Assembly (NCBI GenBank): GCA_046154545.1
Contig: JBJXGC010000240.1
Coordinates: 1 to 6,784 of the forward strand
Direction of reading: 5' to 3'
From: JBJXGC01 sp046154545
GTDB lineage: Bacteria; Chloroflexota; Dehalococcoidia; Tepidiformales; Tepidiformaceae
DNA: 6,784 nucleotides
Below the pieces are notes generated by a model. That model saw only the letters and a program-made list of their open reading frames with translations. It had not been told where the DNA came from and did no database searches. The translations under genes and the position numbers were made by a program. Position 1 is the stretch's first letter. Each line of letters opens with the position of its first letter. This document shows positions 1 through 6,067 of the stretch, piece by piece.

Positions 1-76
1 TGAAGTCGGCGCCGGCTTTCGCGGCTTCGAGGGCCGTTTCGGGGTCGCGCAGGCCGCAGATTTTCACGAGCGTCAT
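1..76 (-). CDS. trpF: Phosphoribosylanthranilate isomerase, N-terminal 25 codons (partial)
   Basis: The visible product begins MTLVKICGLRDPETALEAAK and continues to AGADF before the window ends. The V-K-I-C-G-L strand followed by a D-P-E-x-A helix and A-G-A-D is the first beta-alpha unit of the TrpF (beta/alpha)8 barrel. The Cys of KICG is the catalytic base in characterised TrpF enzymes. TrpF isomerises N-(5-phosphoribosyl)anthranilate to the carboxyphenylamino-deoxyribulose phosphate in cytosolic tryptophan synthesis. The ATG at 76 is well supported by a GGAGG at 83-87, six bases upstream. The upstream kinase gene reads in the same direction and its frame overlaps this start, so the two are probably co-transcribed. 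Only about a tenth of the usual protein of roughly 200 residues is visible, so integrity cannot be judged; the family call is firm because of the signature. Confidence 0.85.
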   Translation of the reverse strand, partial: MTLVKICGLRDPETALEAAKAGADF

Positions 77-632
77 GGACAGCCTCCGGTCCGCGAACCG
101 CCAGGGCGCCAGGGTCCGCCAACCGCGACTCCTTGAGCGGCGCCTGGAGGTACTCCACTACTCGATCCACGAGCGCGTCCACCGGCAGCTGCCCGTCGAT
201 GACGAGCCGCGGGCAGGAGGGCCGGTACATCCCGGGGCGGACGGTCGTCAACCGTTTTCTGGGGTTCGATTCCAGCGCCTCTCGGGTCGCAAGCCGCGTC
301 TCGATCGCCCCCACGTCGCAGGTGACCTCGATCATTTCGTAGCGGGCGTTGAAGCTGGCGGCGATGGCCCGGCCCTGTTCTTCGATGTTCGGCCAGTAGC
401 AGGGGCTGTCATGGATGACCGAGTGTCCCTGTTCCAGGAGAGACGGCAGGAGCAGCCAGAGGGCTTCGTAGGCGACGGGGCCAGCGTTCGCCAAGGGTAT
501 GCCGGCACGGATAGCACCGCTCGCGATGAGGTCCTTATCGACCACGACGGCCGGCAGGCGTGCTCCCAGTGCCCGCGCCAGCGTACTCTTGCCGCTCCCG
601 GGCTCGCCATGCATCTGGATGAACGTCAGCAT
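1..632 (-). CDS. P-loop kinase/ATPase (AAA_33-like), C-terminus outside the window
   Basis: A frame of at least 210 codons opens at ATG 632, preceded by GGAGG at 637-641. Residues 9-17 read GEPGSGKST, a clear Walker A (Lys15), directly after a short hydrophobic beta strand. Residues 72-77 (VIHDSP) look like the Walker B strand, and Arg/Lys clusters at 113-127 may form the lid. This is the architecture of small predicted nucleoside/antibiotic-type kinases of the AAA_33 (COG0645-like) group, typically 160-200 residues and cytosolic. The substrate cannot be inferred. The recognisable domain ends around residue 165, but no stop codon occurs before the window edge. The frame runs through the first 76 bases of trpF, where its translation becomes Arg-rich (from about residue 186) and looks like a non-coding shadow. 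The true end is therefore either beyond the window or lost through a sequence error near 77-130. Confidence 0.7.
   Translation of the reverse strand, partial: MLTFIQMHGEPGSGKSTLARALGARLPAVVVDKDLIASGAIRAGIPLANAGPVAYEALWLLLPSLLEQGHSVIHDSPCYWPNIEEQGRAIAASFNARYEMIEVTCDVGAIETRLATREALESNPRKRLTTVRPGMYRPSCPRLVIDGQLPVDALVDRVVEYLQAPLKESRLADPGALAVRGPEAVHDARENLRPARPRNGPRSRESRRRL
83..87 (-). promoter_or_regulatory. Ribosome-binding site of trpF
   Basis: The minus strand reads GGAGG followed by six bases and then the ATG at 76. This is a near-ideal Shine-Dalgarno sequence lying inside the open frame of the upstream kinase. It supports independent translation initiation of trpF at 76 even though the upstream frame continues past it. 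Confidence 0.7.
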
Positions 633-652
633 GACCCCTCCGTCCCGCGACA

Positions 653-848
653 CCAAGGAGTCGCGGCCCTCCGTGGCCGCGGGTGGCCCACGATTGTCGG
701 CGTCACGCCGTCGATGGGTGGTCCGGCTGCCGGACGCAGCGGCTCTGGCTCGGGGGACCTGCGGGCGGTCACTTGTGCGGGCCGAGAGAGGTGCGGATCG
801 CTGGCCGTGGACGGCCACCCGCGGCCAGCGACGGCCGCGACTCCTTGG
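653..848. repeat. Inverted repeat pair, 36 bp arms (653-688 and 813-848)
   Basis: The left arm starts CCAAGGAGTCGCGGCC and ends TGGCCGCGGGTGGCC. The reverse complement of 813-848 starts and ends with the same words. By eye the arms match at 33 of 36 positions, with the differences confined to the middle (CTCCG versus GTCGC). The arms enclose 124 bp. The arrangement resembles a REP doublet or a small non-autonomous palindromic element rather than a terminator, because the loop is long and no T-tract follows. The outer ends are not flanked by an obvious target-site duplication. Confidence 0.65.
798..831. repeat. Dyad hairpin within the right arm of the inverted repeat
   Basis: TCGCTGGCC (798-806) pairs perfectly with GGCCAGCGA (823-831). 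Inside the loop, GTGG (807-810) pairs with CCAC (815-818), giving a 9+4 bp stem with a four-base bulge on the right. It partly overlaps the 813-848 repeat arm. The left arm has a weaker related dyad (CGTGG...CCACG), consistent with the two arms being diverged copies of one palindromic repeat. Confidence 0.5.
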
Positions 849-910
849 GAGGCAAGCATGGCCAGCGGACCAGAGTGAGGGATGAAAAGGCGAGTTCTGG
901 ACGCCGTACT

Positions 911-948
911 CCCTCGCCCGCCGCGGCGGGAGAGGGCCGGGGTGAGGG
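911..948. repeat. Intergenic hairpin repeat (CCCTC...GAGGG / GGGGTGAGGG family)
   Basis: CCCTCGCCCGCC (911-922) and GGCGGGAGAGGG (925-936) form a near-perfect palindrome with one mismatch (916 against 931). It is followed by CCGGGGTGAGGG (937-948). Read on the minus strand this is CCCTCACCCC, a spacer, then CCCTCTCCCG...CGGGCGAGGG. From memory this layout matches a family of short palindromic repeats scattered between genes in many high-GC bacteria. It lies about 120 bp downstream of the secreted-protein stop on its transcript. It could act as an mRNA-end stabiliser, but there is no T-run to make it an intrinsic terminator. Confidence 0.65.
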
Positions 949-1071
949 CCCCAACGGCCACGCGGAGCCCAACGGAGCCCCGAGCATGCCCCCTGAGGAC
1001 GAGTGTCCAGACCAGAGCGCCCATTCGGCGACCGCAGCTCCACGAAGCGCTCGGGTGATGGCCCGGGGCCG

Positions 1072-2307
1072 TTAGGGCTGGCCCTGCGGACGGGCCCGAG
1101 CGCGATTGCGCCTGCGCGCGATGTTGAACGCCAGGCCACCAATGATCGCCGCCGCGCCCGCTACTACCGTGATCACCAGGCTCTTCGGCGTGCCCTCGGA
1201 TGGCAGCGCCACCTCCTCGATCACGAACTGGGCGGGTGGGAACGTCACCACGTTCTCCTCGCTCGGACCGACCCGCACCAGCAGGACCTGGGGGCCCGAT
1301 TCCCCCGGCACAGCCTGTACGTTCCACGACCAGACGGCGTACCCCGCCGAGAGGTCACGGACCACCCATCGGCCCTGGTCTGCGAACGTAAGCGACGGCG
1401 CCTCAAGGCTCGCAACCATCGTCTGGTAGATGATGTAGCGCTCCTTGGAGAGCAACCCGAGGTCGTCCCGCATTCCGGACCCGGCAATCGGCTTCTCCAC
1501 CCGCAGCAACGAACTCACCGTGCTGTCCGTAACTCGCACTTCCAGCGTCACGTTGCGCGACTCGCCCGGCGCGAGGCGGAGGGGAAAGCTGAGTTCGTAT
1601 CGCCCGCAGCCCACCTTCCTCGCTGGTGTCAACGGTCCCTCGCTCCCACAGGCCCCCGTTGGGACGACCGCCGCCACGGTCCCCTGCACGGTGGGCGCCG
1701 GCGCCGCCGTGGCTCGAGGCGTCGGCGCGATCGGCGGCGCCGTTGTACCCGGGGTCGGCGACCCCGCCGGGGCTGGCGTGTCGAGCGCTGGGACCCGCGT
1801 CCCGGCGAGGGTGGGTGCGCCCGTGGGCGTCGCCGCCGCCGTGCTCGGCGACGCGCCGGCAGTGACCGTGGACGCGGCCGTCAGGGTTGCCAGCGGAGGC
1901 GTGGGCGTGGGGCGCGCCGCCGTCGGCGCAGGCGGCAACGGCACCGAAAGGTCGAAGAGCACGATCCCGGCCGCCCAAAAGGTCGACCCCGCGGCGTCAC
2001 CATCGACGAAGAAGGAGACCGCCACCCCGGGCGCCCCACAGGGCCCTCCCGCGGGGACATCCACCGTGTAGCGAGCCACCCCGTTCAGGCGGAAGGTCAG
2101 GGACGAACCACACACCCTGTCACCGATCCTCGCCTCCACCCGTGCACCTTCGGCGGGGACGAGACCGCGCACGAGGACGGAGCCGCTAAACCGCCCTCCC
2201 TCGGCCTGGGCGCGCGCCCGACCAGGGCCTTCCGCGTAAGCGAACGCGGCCAGGAGCACCACGACCAGCACAGCGACGCCCTGGGGCATAGCCACGAATC
2301 TCCGCAA
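1072..2307 (-). CDS. Secreted two-domain protein with Pro/Thr/Ala linker and C-terminal membrane anchor, function unknown
   Basis: A product of 411 residues if the TTG at 2307 is used. Residues 1-33 look like a signal peptide: MRRF, a hydrophobic core (VAVLVVVLLAAFA), then ARA|QA as a plausible cleavage site. Residues 38-122 form a beta-rich domain with two Cys (66, 90) that resembles carboxypeptidase-regulatory-like or Ig-like folds. Residues 123-215 are a low-complexity linker rich in Pro, Thr and Ala (PTPTPP, TPAPAGSPTPGTTAPP). Residues 235-370 form a second beta domain with the pattern YQTMVASLEAPS ... VWSWNVQAVPGESGPQ. Residues 376-396 are a transmembrane helix followed by RRRNRARARP, so the bulk faces outside. 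No catalytic motif is visible, so I assign no enzyme activity; a cell-surface or extracytoplasmic binding role is inference. The ATG at 2289 is an alternative start but would remove the basic N-terminus of the signal peptide. The gene sits 198 bp downstream of the acyl-CoA dehydrogenase and need not belong to that pathway. Confidence 0.8.
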   Translation of the reverse strand: MRRFVAMPQGVAVLVVVLLAAFAYAEGPGRARAQAEGGRFSGSVLVRGLVPAEGARVEARIGDRVCGSSLTFRLNGVARYTVDVPAGGPCGAPGVAVSFFVDGDAAGSTFWAAGIVLFDLSVPLPPAPTAARPTPTPPLATLTAASTVTAGASPSTAAATPTGAPTLAGTRVPALDTPAPAGSPTPGTTAPPIAPTPRATAAPAPTVQGTVAAVVPTGACGSEGPLTPARKVGCGRYELSFPLRLAPGESRNVTLEVRVTDSTVSSLLRVEKPIAGSGMRDDLGLLSKERYIIYQTMVASLEAPSLTFADQGRWVVRDLSAGYAVWSWNVQAVPGESGPQVLLVRVGPSEENVVTFPPAQFVIEEVALPSEGTPKSLVITVVAGAAAIIGGLAFNIARRRNRARARPQGQP

Positions 2308-2313
2308 CCCGGT

Positions 2314-2318
2314 CTCCT
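2314..2318 (-). promoter_or_regulatory. Ribosome-binding site supporting a TTG start at 2307
   Basis: The minus strand reads AGGAG, six bases (ACCGGG), then TTG at 2307. The competing ATG at 2289 has only a GGAGA about nine bases away. The TTG start also supplies the two arginines expected before the signal-peptide core. Confidence 0.55.
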
Positions 2319-2345
2319 GCAGCCGGCGCGAGAATTCGCAGCCCT

Positions 2346-2361
2346 CGGGCGACGACGCCCG
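2346..2361. other. Small hairpin in the 5' region of the secreted-protein gene
   Basis: CGGGCG (2346-2351), a four-base ACGA loop, then CGCCCG (2356-2361) form a perfect six-pair stem about 40 bases upstream of the TTG start. The rest of the 2308-2505 gap shows no clear promoter and no T-tract terminator. The hairpin may be chance in DNA this GC-rich. Confidence 0.25.
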
Positions 2362-2505
2362 GGCGCGCTCTCCACCGGCATGCGTGCCTACACGGTAGCA
2401 GCTTGGCGGCCAGGCCCGCGCGCCCTGCCGGCCTTCAACCTGGGTCCGTGTGTCGAGAACGTGTGAATTCTGGTACTTTCCGCCCTCGCACCTGGGCGTT
2501 CGCGT

Positions 2506-3660
2506 TCAGCGGTCCGCGATCAGCCTGTCCGAGATAATCCGCAACTGGATCTCCGAGGTGCCCTCGAAGATCTTCGTGAGCCGGGCGTCCCGCCAGTACC
2601 GCTCGATCGGCAGGTCCGTCGTGTAGCCATAGCCCCCGTGCACCTGAAGCGCCTCGCTCGTCACCCGCTCCGCCATTTCGCTCGCGAACCACTTCGCCAT
2701 CGAAGCCTCTTTGTCGCAGCGGCGGCCAGAGTCGATCTGGTCACAGACGAAATAGGTGAGCTGGCGGGCGGCCTCGATCTCCGCTGCCATCTCGGCCAGC
2801 TTGAAGCGGATCGCCTGGAAGCTCGCGATCGGCTTGCCGAACTGGACGCGCTGCTTCGCGTAGGCCGTGGCGTCCTCGAGGCCGCCGCGGGCGAGCCCGA
2901 TCGAGCGCGCAGCCGTGTGGGCCCGCGCCGTCTCCAGGAAGCCCATCGCCGACTTGAAACCGGCGTCGTCGCCCCCCTCTGCCCCTAGGCGGCCGGAGAG
3001 CGGCACCCGGAAGTCGTCGAAGTGGAGCGCGAACGTCCGCCAACCGTGGTAGCCGATCTTGTTAATGGGCGTCCCCTGGATCCCCGCCGGGAGCGTCCCC
3101 CGCTCCTTCTCGAAGAAGAACATCGCCGTGCCACCGTGCCGCCGGTTCGGGTCCACCTCCGCCGTCCGGCAGAGCACCGTGATGAAGTCGGCCCCGTCCG
3201 CGAACGTGCACCACATCTTCGAGCCGTTAATCACCCACTCGTCGCCGTCGAGCCGCGCCCGGCAGCTCACGTTCGCGAGGTCGGAGCCCGCTTCCGGTTC
3301 GGAGAGCGCGACCGCCCCGAGAAACTCACCCCGGGCCATTCGCGGCAGGTAGCGCGCCCGCTGCTCCTCGTTGAAGCCGCCGAGACCGTTCCCCCGGGCG
3401 ATGATGCTGGCCACGCTCATCCAGCCCCGGGCCAGCTCCTCCGCCACGATGATGTACTCGAAGGCGCCCAGCTCCAGGCCGCCGTACCGCTCCGGGATGC
3501 GTATCCCGAAGTAACCCAGCGCCGCCATCTGGTCCCGCAGCGGCATCGGGATGTCGCCCTTCACCTTGTCCAGCTCGTTCGCGACCGGGAGCACCTCCTT
3601 CATGGAGAACTCCCGGGCTGACTTCTGGATCAGCAGCCGCTCCTCAGTCATGTACGTCAT
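2506..3660 (-). CDS. Acyl-CoA dehydrogenase
   Basis: At 384 residues it has the standard length of the FAD-dependent acyl-CoA dehydrogenase family, which oxidises an acyl-CoA to the trans-2-enoyl-CoA and passes electrons to electron-transfer flavoprotein in the cytosol. The N-terminal helical domain spans roughly residues 1-115. The beta domain carries the FAD/substrate signature ALSEPEAGSD (118-127). The C-terminal helical domain carries RVQFGKPIASFQ (271-282) and QVHGGYGYTTDLPIERYWRD (339-358). Glu366 in KIFEGTSEIQ aligns with the catalytic base Glu376 of medium-chain acyl-CoA dehydrogenase, so the enzyme looks active. The segment KIGYHGWRTFALHFDDFRVP (201-220) differs from the usual K-M-G-x-R-x-S form and may reflect an unusual acyl substrate. 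The ATG at 3660 has AGGAG nine bases upstream; ATG 3651 is a close alternative. It lies 124 bp downstream of the MmgE/PrpD gene and is probably in the same pathway. Chain length and structure of the substrate cannot be read from sequence. Confidence 0.93.
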   Translation of the reverse strand: MTYMTEERLLIQKSAREFSMKEVLPVANELDKVKGDIPMPLRDQMAALGYFGIRIPERYGGLELGAFEYIIVAEELARGWMSVASIIARGNGLGGFNEEQRARYLPRMARGEFLGAVALSEPEAGSDLANVSCRARLDGDEWVINGSKMWCTFADGADFITVLCRTAEVDPNRRHGGTAMFFFEKERGTLPAGIQGTPINKIGYHGWRTFALHFDDFRVPLSGRLGAEGGDDAGFKSAMGFLETARAHTAARSIGLARGGLEDATAYAKQRVQFGKPIASFQAIRFKLAEMAAEIEAARQLTYFVCDQIDSGRRCDKEASMAKWFASEMAERVTSEALQVHGGYGYTTDLPIERYWRDARLTKIFEGTSEIQLRIISDRLIADR

Positions 3661-3732
3661 TCGCCGGGTCTCCTCTTCAGGTCGAAGTTGCGCCCGCTCC
3701 TGGCGCTGTAGCCGTGGGCATCACGGCCACTG

Positions 3733-3765
3733 GGGCGCCGTTTGGGTCTCACGCGGCGGGCGCCC
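3733..3765. other. Hairpin just after the MmgE/PrpD stop codon
   Basis: GGGCGCC (3733-3739) pairs perfectly with GGCGCCC (3759-3765) around a 19-base loop, starting about 20 bases past the stop of the upstream gene. No T-run follows on the minus strand, so I do not call it an intrinsic terminator. It may be a partial attenuator, a processing site or chance. The remainder of the 124-bp gap up to the dehydrogenase start shows no clear promoter. Confidence 0.3.
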
Positions 3766-3784
3766 ACGTGCGGACGACATGGCC

Positions 3785-5140
3785 TCAGCGTGTGAGTGCC
3801 CGCGCCGACGCCAGTTCGACGATCGCAGAAACATCTTCCACCTCGTCGAACCGCGCGACGAGCTCCACAAGGTCCTCTGGCGCCCTCGGGCCCACCACCG
3901 GCGCCGCCAGCGAACGGAACTTCGCGGTCAGCCGCGACCACTGCGCGTCGAGGTCGGTCATGGGGATGTTGAGGTTCACCTTTTCCCGTAGCTCAGCGCC
4001 CGAACAGGTGACGATCGTCACCTCCGTCCCGTCCGACGCCGTAGCTGAACCCGCGACGCTCACGCGATCACGAATCGCCACCAGGTCCGGACGGGCAACC
4101 GCGCCGTCAGTGAAGGCCGCCTCCTGGGTCCCTCCGCCGGCGAGCGCCAGCGCGGCCGTGAAACGCAGGCTGAACTTGCCCTCCAGCGCCGTCCGCGGCT
4201 CCTGGATGTTGCACATCGCGAGGTTCCCCGGCGGCACCACGAGGCTGATCCGGGCGACGTCATCCGGGGCGAGGCCGTGCCGCTCCCGGAGCCGGGTGAG
4301 CGCTTCGATCGTCTCGTGCGTGCCGTAGCAGGCCGCGTGGTACTTGAACAGGACGTCCCGGATGGCGAACCCCGCGCCCAGGCCGTCGAGGGCACGGTCG
4401 GCGTTCGGTGTCGCCGTCTGCGTGGCCGCGAACCCCTGGCTGGCCTCGAGGACGGCCTCGGAGCTCGTAAACCCGCGTGCAGCGAGCGTGGCGGCGAGCA
4501 GCCCATTGGCCGCCGCCTTGCCCGCGTGCAGCGGCTTGCACATCGTCCCGAACATCACCTTCAGCCCCGCCGCCTGGGCGCCGGCGATGCCCAGGGCGTG
4601 TAACCACTGGCCTTCGTCCAGATCCATGAGGTGGGCGCAGGCCGCCGCCGCGCCGAACGTCCCCAGCGTCCCGGTCGCGTGGAAGCCCGTCGTGTAGTGG
4701 CCGGGCATCACGTAGGCGCCGATCCGGCACTCCGTCTCAATGCCGGCTACGAGGGCGGCCATCACGTCGCGCCCGGAGCTTCTCCGCCGTTCGGCCAGGG
4801 CCAGCAGGGCCGGGATCACCGGCACCGACGGGTGCCCGCTCATACCCTGGTGGACATCGTCGTAGTCAAGGGCGTGCGAGGCGGCGCCGTTCACCAGGGC
4901 CGCCTGCCGCGCGCTCACCCGGGCCCCATGGCCCAGGAGCGTGGACTGGGGCGCGCCCCCTTCGTCCAGCACTTCGGCCCGAAGCATCCGCGTGAGCGGT
5001 TCTTCGCCGCCGGCGAGGGCCACACCGAACCAGTCCAGGAGGCAGTGCCTGGCGATCGTGCGCACGTCCGCCGGAAGGGCCTCGTACGTGATTCCGCGGA
5101 CCGCCTGGGCGATCGCCGCAGTGACGGCAACTGAATCCAT
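3785..5140 (-). CDS. MmgE/PrpD family protein (2-methylcitrate dehydratase-like / cis-aconitate decarboxylase-like)
   Basis: A 451-residue product, the usual length of the MmgE/PrpD family, which includes 2-methylcitrate dehydratase and the cis-aconitate decarboxylase IRG1/ACOD1. Family landmarks appear in order: LDYDDVHQGMSGHPSVPVIP (91-110), GFHATGTLGTFGAAAA (152-167), MFGTMCKPLHAGKAAANG (196-213) and KYHAACYGTHETIEA (266-280). Asp and His in 92-103, His154, Lys202 and His268 correspond by motif to the residues proposed for substrate binding and catalysis in ACOD1, so the site looks intact. The C-terminal lid domain starts near residue 270. The ATG at 5140 has a perfect AAGGAG six bases upstream. 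The gene is sandwiched between an enoyl-CoA reductase-like SDR and an acyl-CoA dehydrogenase. There is no prpC or prpB nearby, so methylcitrate is only one possible substrate. I infer hydration/dehydration of a polycarboxylic acid or a related intermediate and leave the gene symbol blank. Confidence 0.9.
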   Translation of the reverse strand: MDSVAVTAAIAQAVRGITYEALPADVRTIARHCLLDWFGVALAGGEEPLTRMLRAEVLDEGGAPQSTLLGHGARVSARQAALVNGAASHALDYDDVHQGMSGHPSVPVIPALLALAERRRSSGRDVMAALVAGIETECRIGAYVMPGHYTTGFHATGTLGTFGAAAACAHLMDLDEGQWLHALGIAGAQAAGLKVMFGTMCKPLHAGKAAANGLLAATLAARGFTSSEAVLEASQGFAATQTATPNADRALDGLGAGFAIRDVLFKYHAACYGTHETIEALTRLRERHGLAPDDVARISLVVPPGNLAMCNIQEPRTALEGKFSLRFTAALALAGGGTQEAAFTDGAVARPDLVAIRDRVSVAGSATASDGTEVTIVTCSGAELREKVNLNIPMTDLDAQWSRLTAKFRSLAAPVVGPRAPEDLVELVARFDEVEDVSAIVELASARALTR

Positions 5141-5164
5141 ATGACACTCCTTGGCGGGGTAACC

Positions 5165-5194
5165 GCGGCTACTCTACCGGCCCGCCGGAGCCGC
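5165..5194. other. Dyad in the spacer between the SDR and MmgE/PrpD genes
   Basis: GCGGCT (5165-5170) pairs with AGCCGC (5189-5194), with an inner CCGG/CCGG (5177-5180, 5185-5188). No T-run follows on the transcribed strand. In the 74-bp spacer of a likely operon this may be an internal mRNA structure; it is weak evidence only. Confidence 0.25.
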
Positions 5195-5214
5195 TTCCAG
5201 CAAGGGGGGCGGCC

Positions 5215-6042
5215 CTACGCCTGGTCCATATCCCAGACATCCGTCCAGTTGCCCAGCCCCTGGCCGCCGTCCGCGACGATCACCGCGCCGTTAATGTAGC
5301 GGGCCGCGGGTGAGCAGAGGAAGGCGCAGATTTCGGCCATCTCGTCGCGCTCGCCCAGCCGGTGGGCGGGGATGTCGCGGACCTGGTGCGTCTCGTAATC
5401 CTCCGTCCCAAGCTGCGCGTACTCCTTCTCCCGCAAACCCTCGGTCGCGATGGAGCCCGGGGCGAGCGCGTTGATCGTCACGCCGTGCCGCGCCCAGTAG
5501 TTCGCGAGCGTTCGCGTCATACTCACGACACCAGCCCGGGCCGCCCCCGAGTGGATGAAGGCCGGCGCCCCACGTTCGAATGAGTAGACATGGACGATGT
5601 TCACGACTGCGCCCGAGCGTTGCGCGGTCAGCAGCGGCCCCACCCGGCTGAGCACGTTCCACGTCCCGTTCAGGTTCAGGTCGATCACCGACCGCCATCC
5701 CCGGCCGGTGATCTCCGAAGGGCGCGCCGGGAACTGTCCGCCGGCGTTGTTGATGACGCAATCGATGCGGCCGAAGCGCTCGACCGCGCCCGTCACCAGC
5801 GCATCGACCCGCTCCACCTCGCGGATGTCCGTGGCGATGGCCAGGGCCGTGCCGCCGGCCGCCTCGACCTCATCGGCCGTCTCTGAAAGCGTCTCCATGT
5901 GGCGGCCCGCCACCACGACATTCGCCCCGAGCGCGCCAAAACGCAGGGCGATCGCCTTGCCCATGCCCCGGCCACCACCCGTGACCACTGCCGTCCTGCC
6001 AGCGAACAGCCCGTCGCGCAGCACCCCGAACGCACCGGACAC
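5215..6042 (-). CDS. Short-chain dehydrogenase/reductase of the PECR / dienoyl-CoA reductase type
   Basis: A 275-residue Rossmann-fold oxidoreductase when started at GTG 6042. The cofactor loop TGGGRGMG is at 21-28. Arg47 after the second strand favours NADPH. NNAGGQF is at 98-104 and the C-terminal VADGG at 257-261. The classical YxxxK catalytic pair is absent: the site reads HSGAARAGV (164-172), with Ser165 and Arg169 in the Tyr and Lys positions. From memory, human peroxisomal trans-2-enoyl-CoA reductase (PECR) has the same HSGAARAGV and a very similar NNGGGQF...GW segment, and 2,4-dienoyl-CoA reductase also has Ser in place of Tyr. This argues for reduction of an enoyl- or dienoyl-CoA rather than oxidation of an alcohol. 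Tyr153, sixteen residues before Arg169, is a candidate catalytic Tyr analogous to Tyr199 of DECR1. An upstream in-frame start would add 37 residues, but these show no homology-like character, whereas GTG 6042 has GGGAGG five bases upstream. First gene of the leftward acyl-CoA cluster. Confidence 0.88.
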   Translation of the reverse strand: MSGAFGVLRDGLFAGRTAVVTGGGRGMGKAIALRFGALGANVVVAGRHMETLSETADEVEAAGGTALAIATDIREVERVDALVTGAVERFGRIDCVINNAGGQFPARPSEITGRGWRSVIDLNLNGTWNVLSRVGPLLTAQRSGAVVNIVHVYSFERGAPAFIHSGAARAGVVSMTRTLANYWARHGVTINALAPGSIATEGLREKEYAQLGTEDYETHQVRDIPAHRLGERDEMAEICAFLCSPAARYINGAVIVADGGQGLGNWTDVWDMDQA

Positions 6043-6047
6043 CTGTG

Positions 6048-6067
6048 CCTCCCGTCGAAGGCGGGAG
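6048..6067 (-). promoter_or_regulatory. Ribosome-binding site of the SDR gene enclosed in a hairpin
   Basis: The leader transcript reads CTCCCG, a seven-base loop (CCTTCGA), then CGGGAG, followed by G. Plus-strand arms are 6062-6067 and 6049-6054. The Shine-Dalgarno GGGAGG (plus 6048-6053) forms nearly the entire 3' arm, five bases from the GTG start. It fixes the start codon and suggests that translation could be limited by local RNA structure. Confidence 0.5.

Larger units (their letters stand above)
633..1071. other. 439-bp stretch without a convincing gene, rich in repeats
   Basis: No frame here gives a recognisable protein. The open frames are long only because of GC content, and some translate the hairpin repeat into peptides such as ALTPALSRRGGRG. 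The stretch lies between the stop of the secreted protein gene and the ribosome-binding site of the kinase gene. It contains a pair of inverted 36-bp repeats, a strong 34-nt dyad and a separate compact hairpin repeat, annotated individually. I see no T-run after any hairpin and no confident -35/-10 pair. The spacing suggests that kinase-trpF is transcribed separately from the genes to its right. Confidence 0.6.

Noticed and set aside
123..135. 13-base word CCGCGACTCCTTG shared with 835-847
   Set aside because: It lies within the kinase coding sequence, the match does not extend, and a 13-base match is expected by chance in a GC-rich window of this size.
75..878. Plus-strand open frame of 267 codons
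   Set aside because: It lies opposite the P-loop kinase, whose Walker A motif and ribosome-binding site mark the real coding strand; the plus-strand product shows no recognisable motif.
626..1327. Minus-strand frame of 233 codons crossing the repeat region
   Set aside because: It overlaps the 3' part of the secreted-protein gene in another frame and then translates the intergenic repeats. No ribosome-binding site or domain supports it.
1660..1930. Tandem DNA repeat or minisatellite in the low-complexity GC-rich stretch
   Set aside because: The pattern comes from Pro/Thr/Ala codons of the linker; I see no constant repeat unit at DNA level.
1003..2466. Long plus-strand open frame of 487 codons, strongly Arg-rich
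   Set aside because: It is antisense to the secreted-protein gene, has poly-Arg composition typical of a GC-rich shadow frame, lacks a family motif, and the opposite strand encodes a signal peptide, domains and membrane anchor.
5165..5194. Intrinsic terminator between the SDR and MmgE/PrpD genes
   Set aside because: The dyad is interrupted and no T-run follows on the minus strand, and the next gene starts within 25 bases with an ideal ribosome-binding site.
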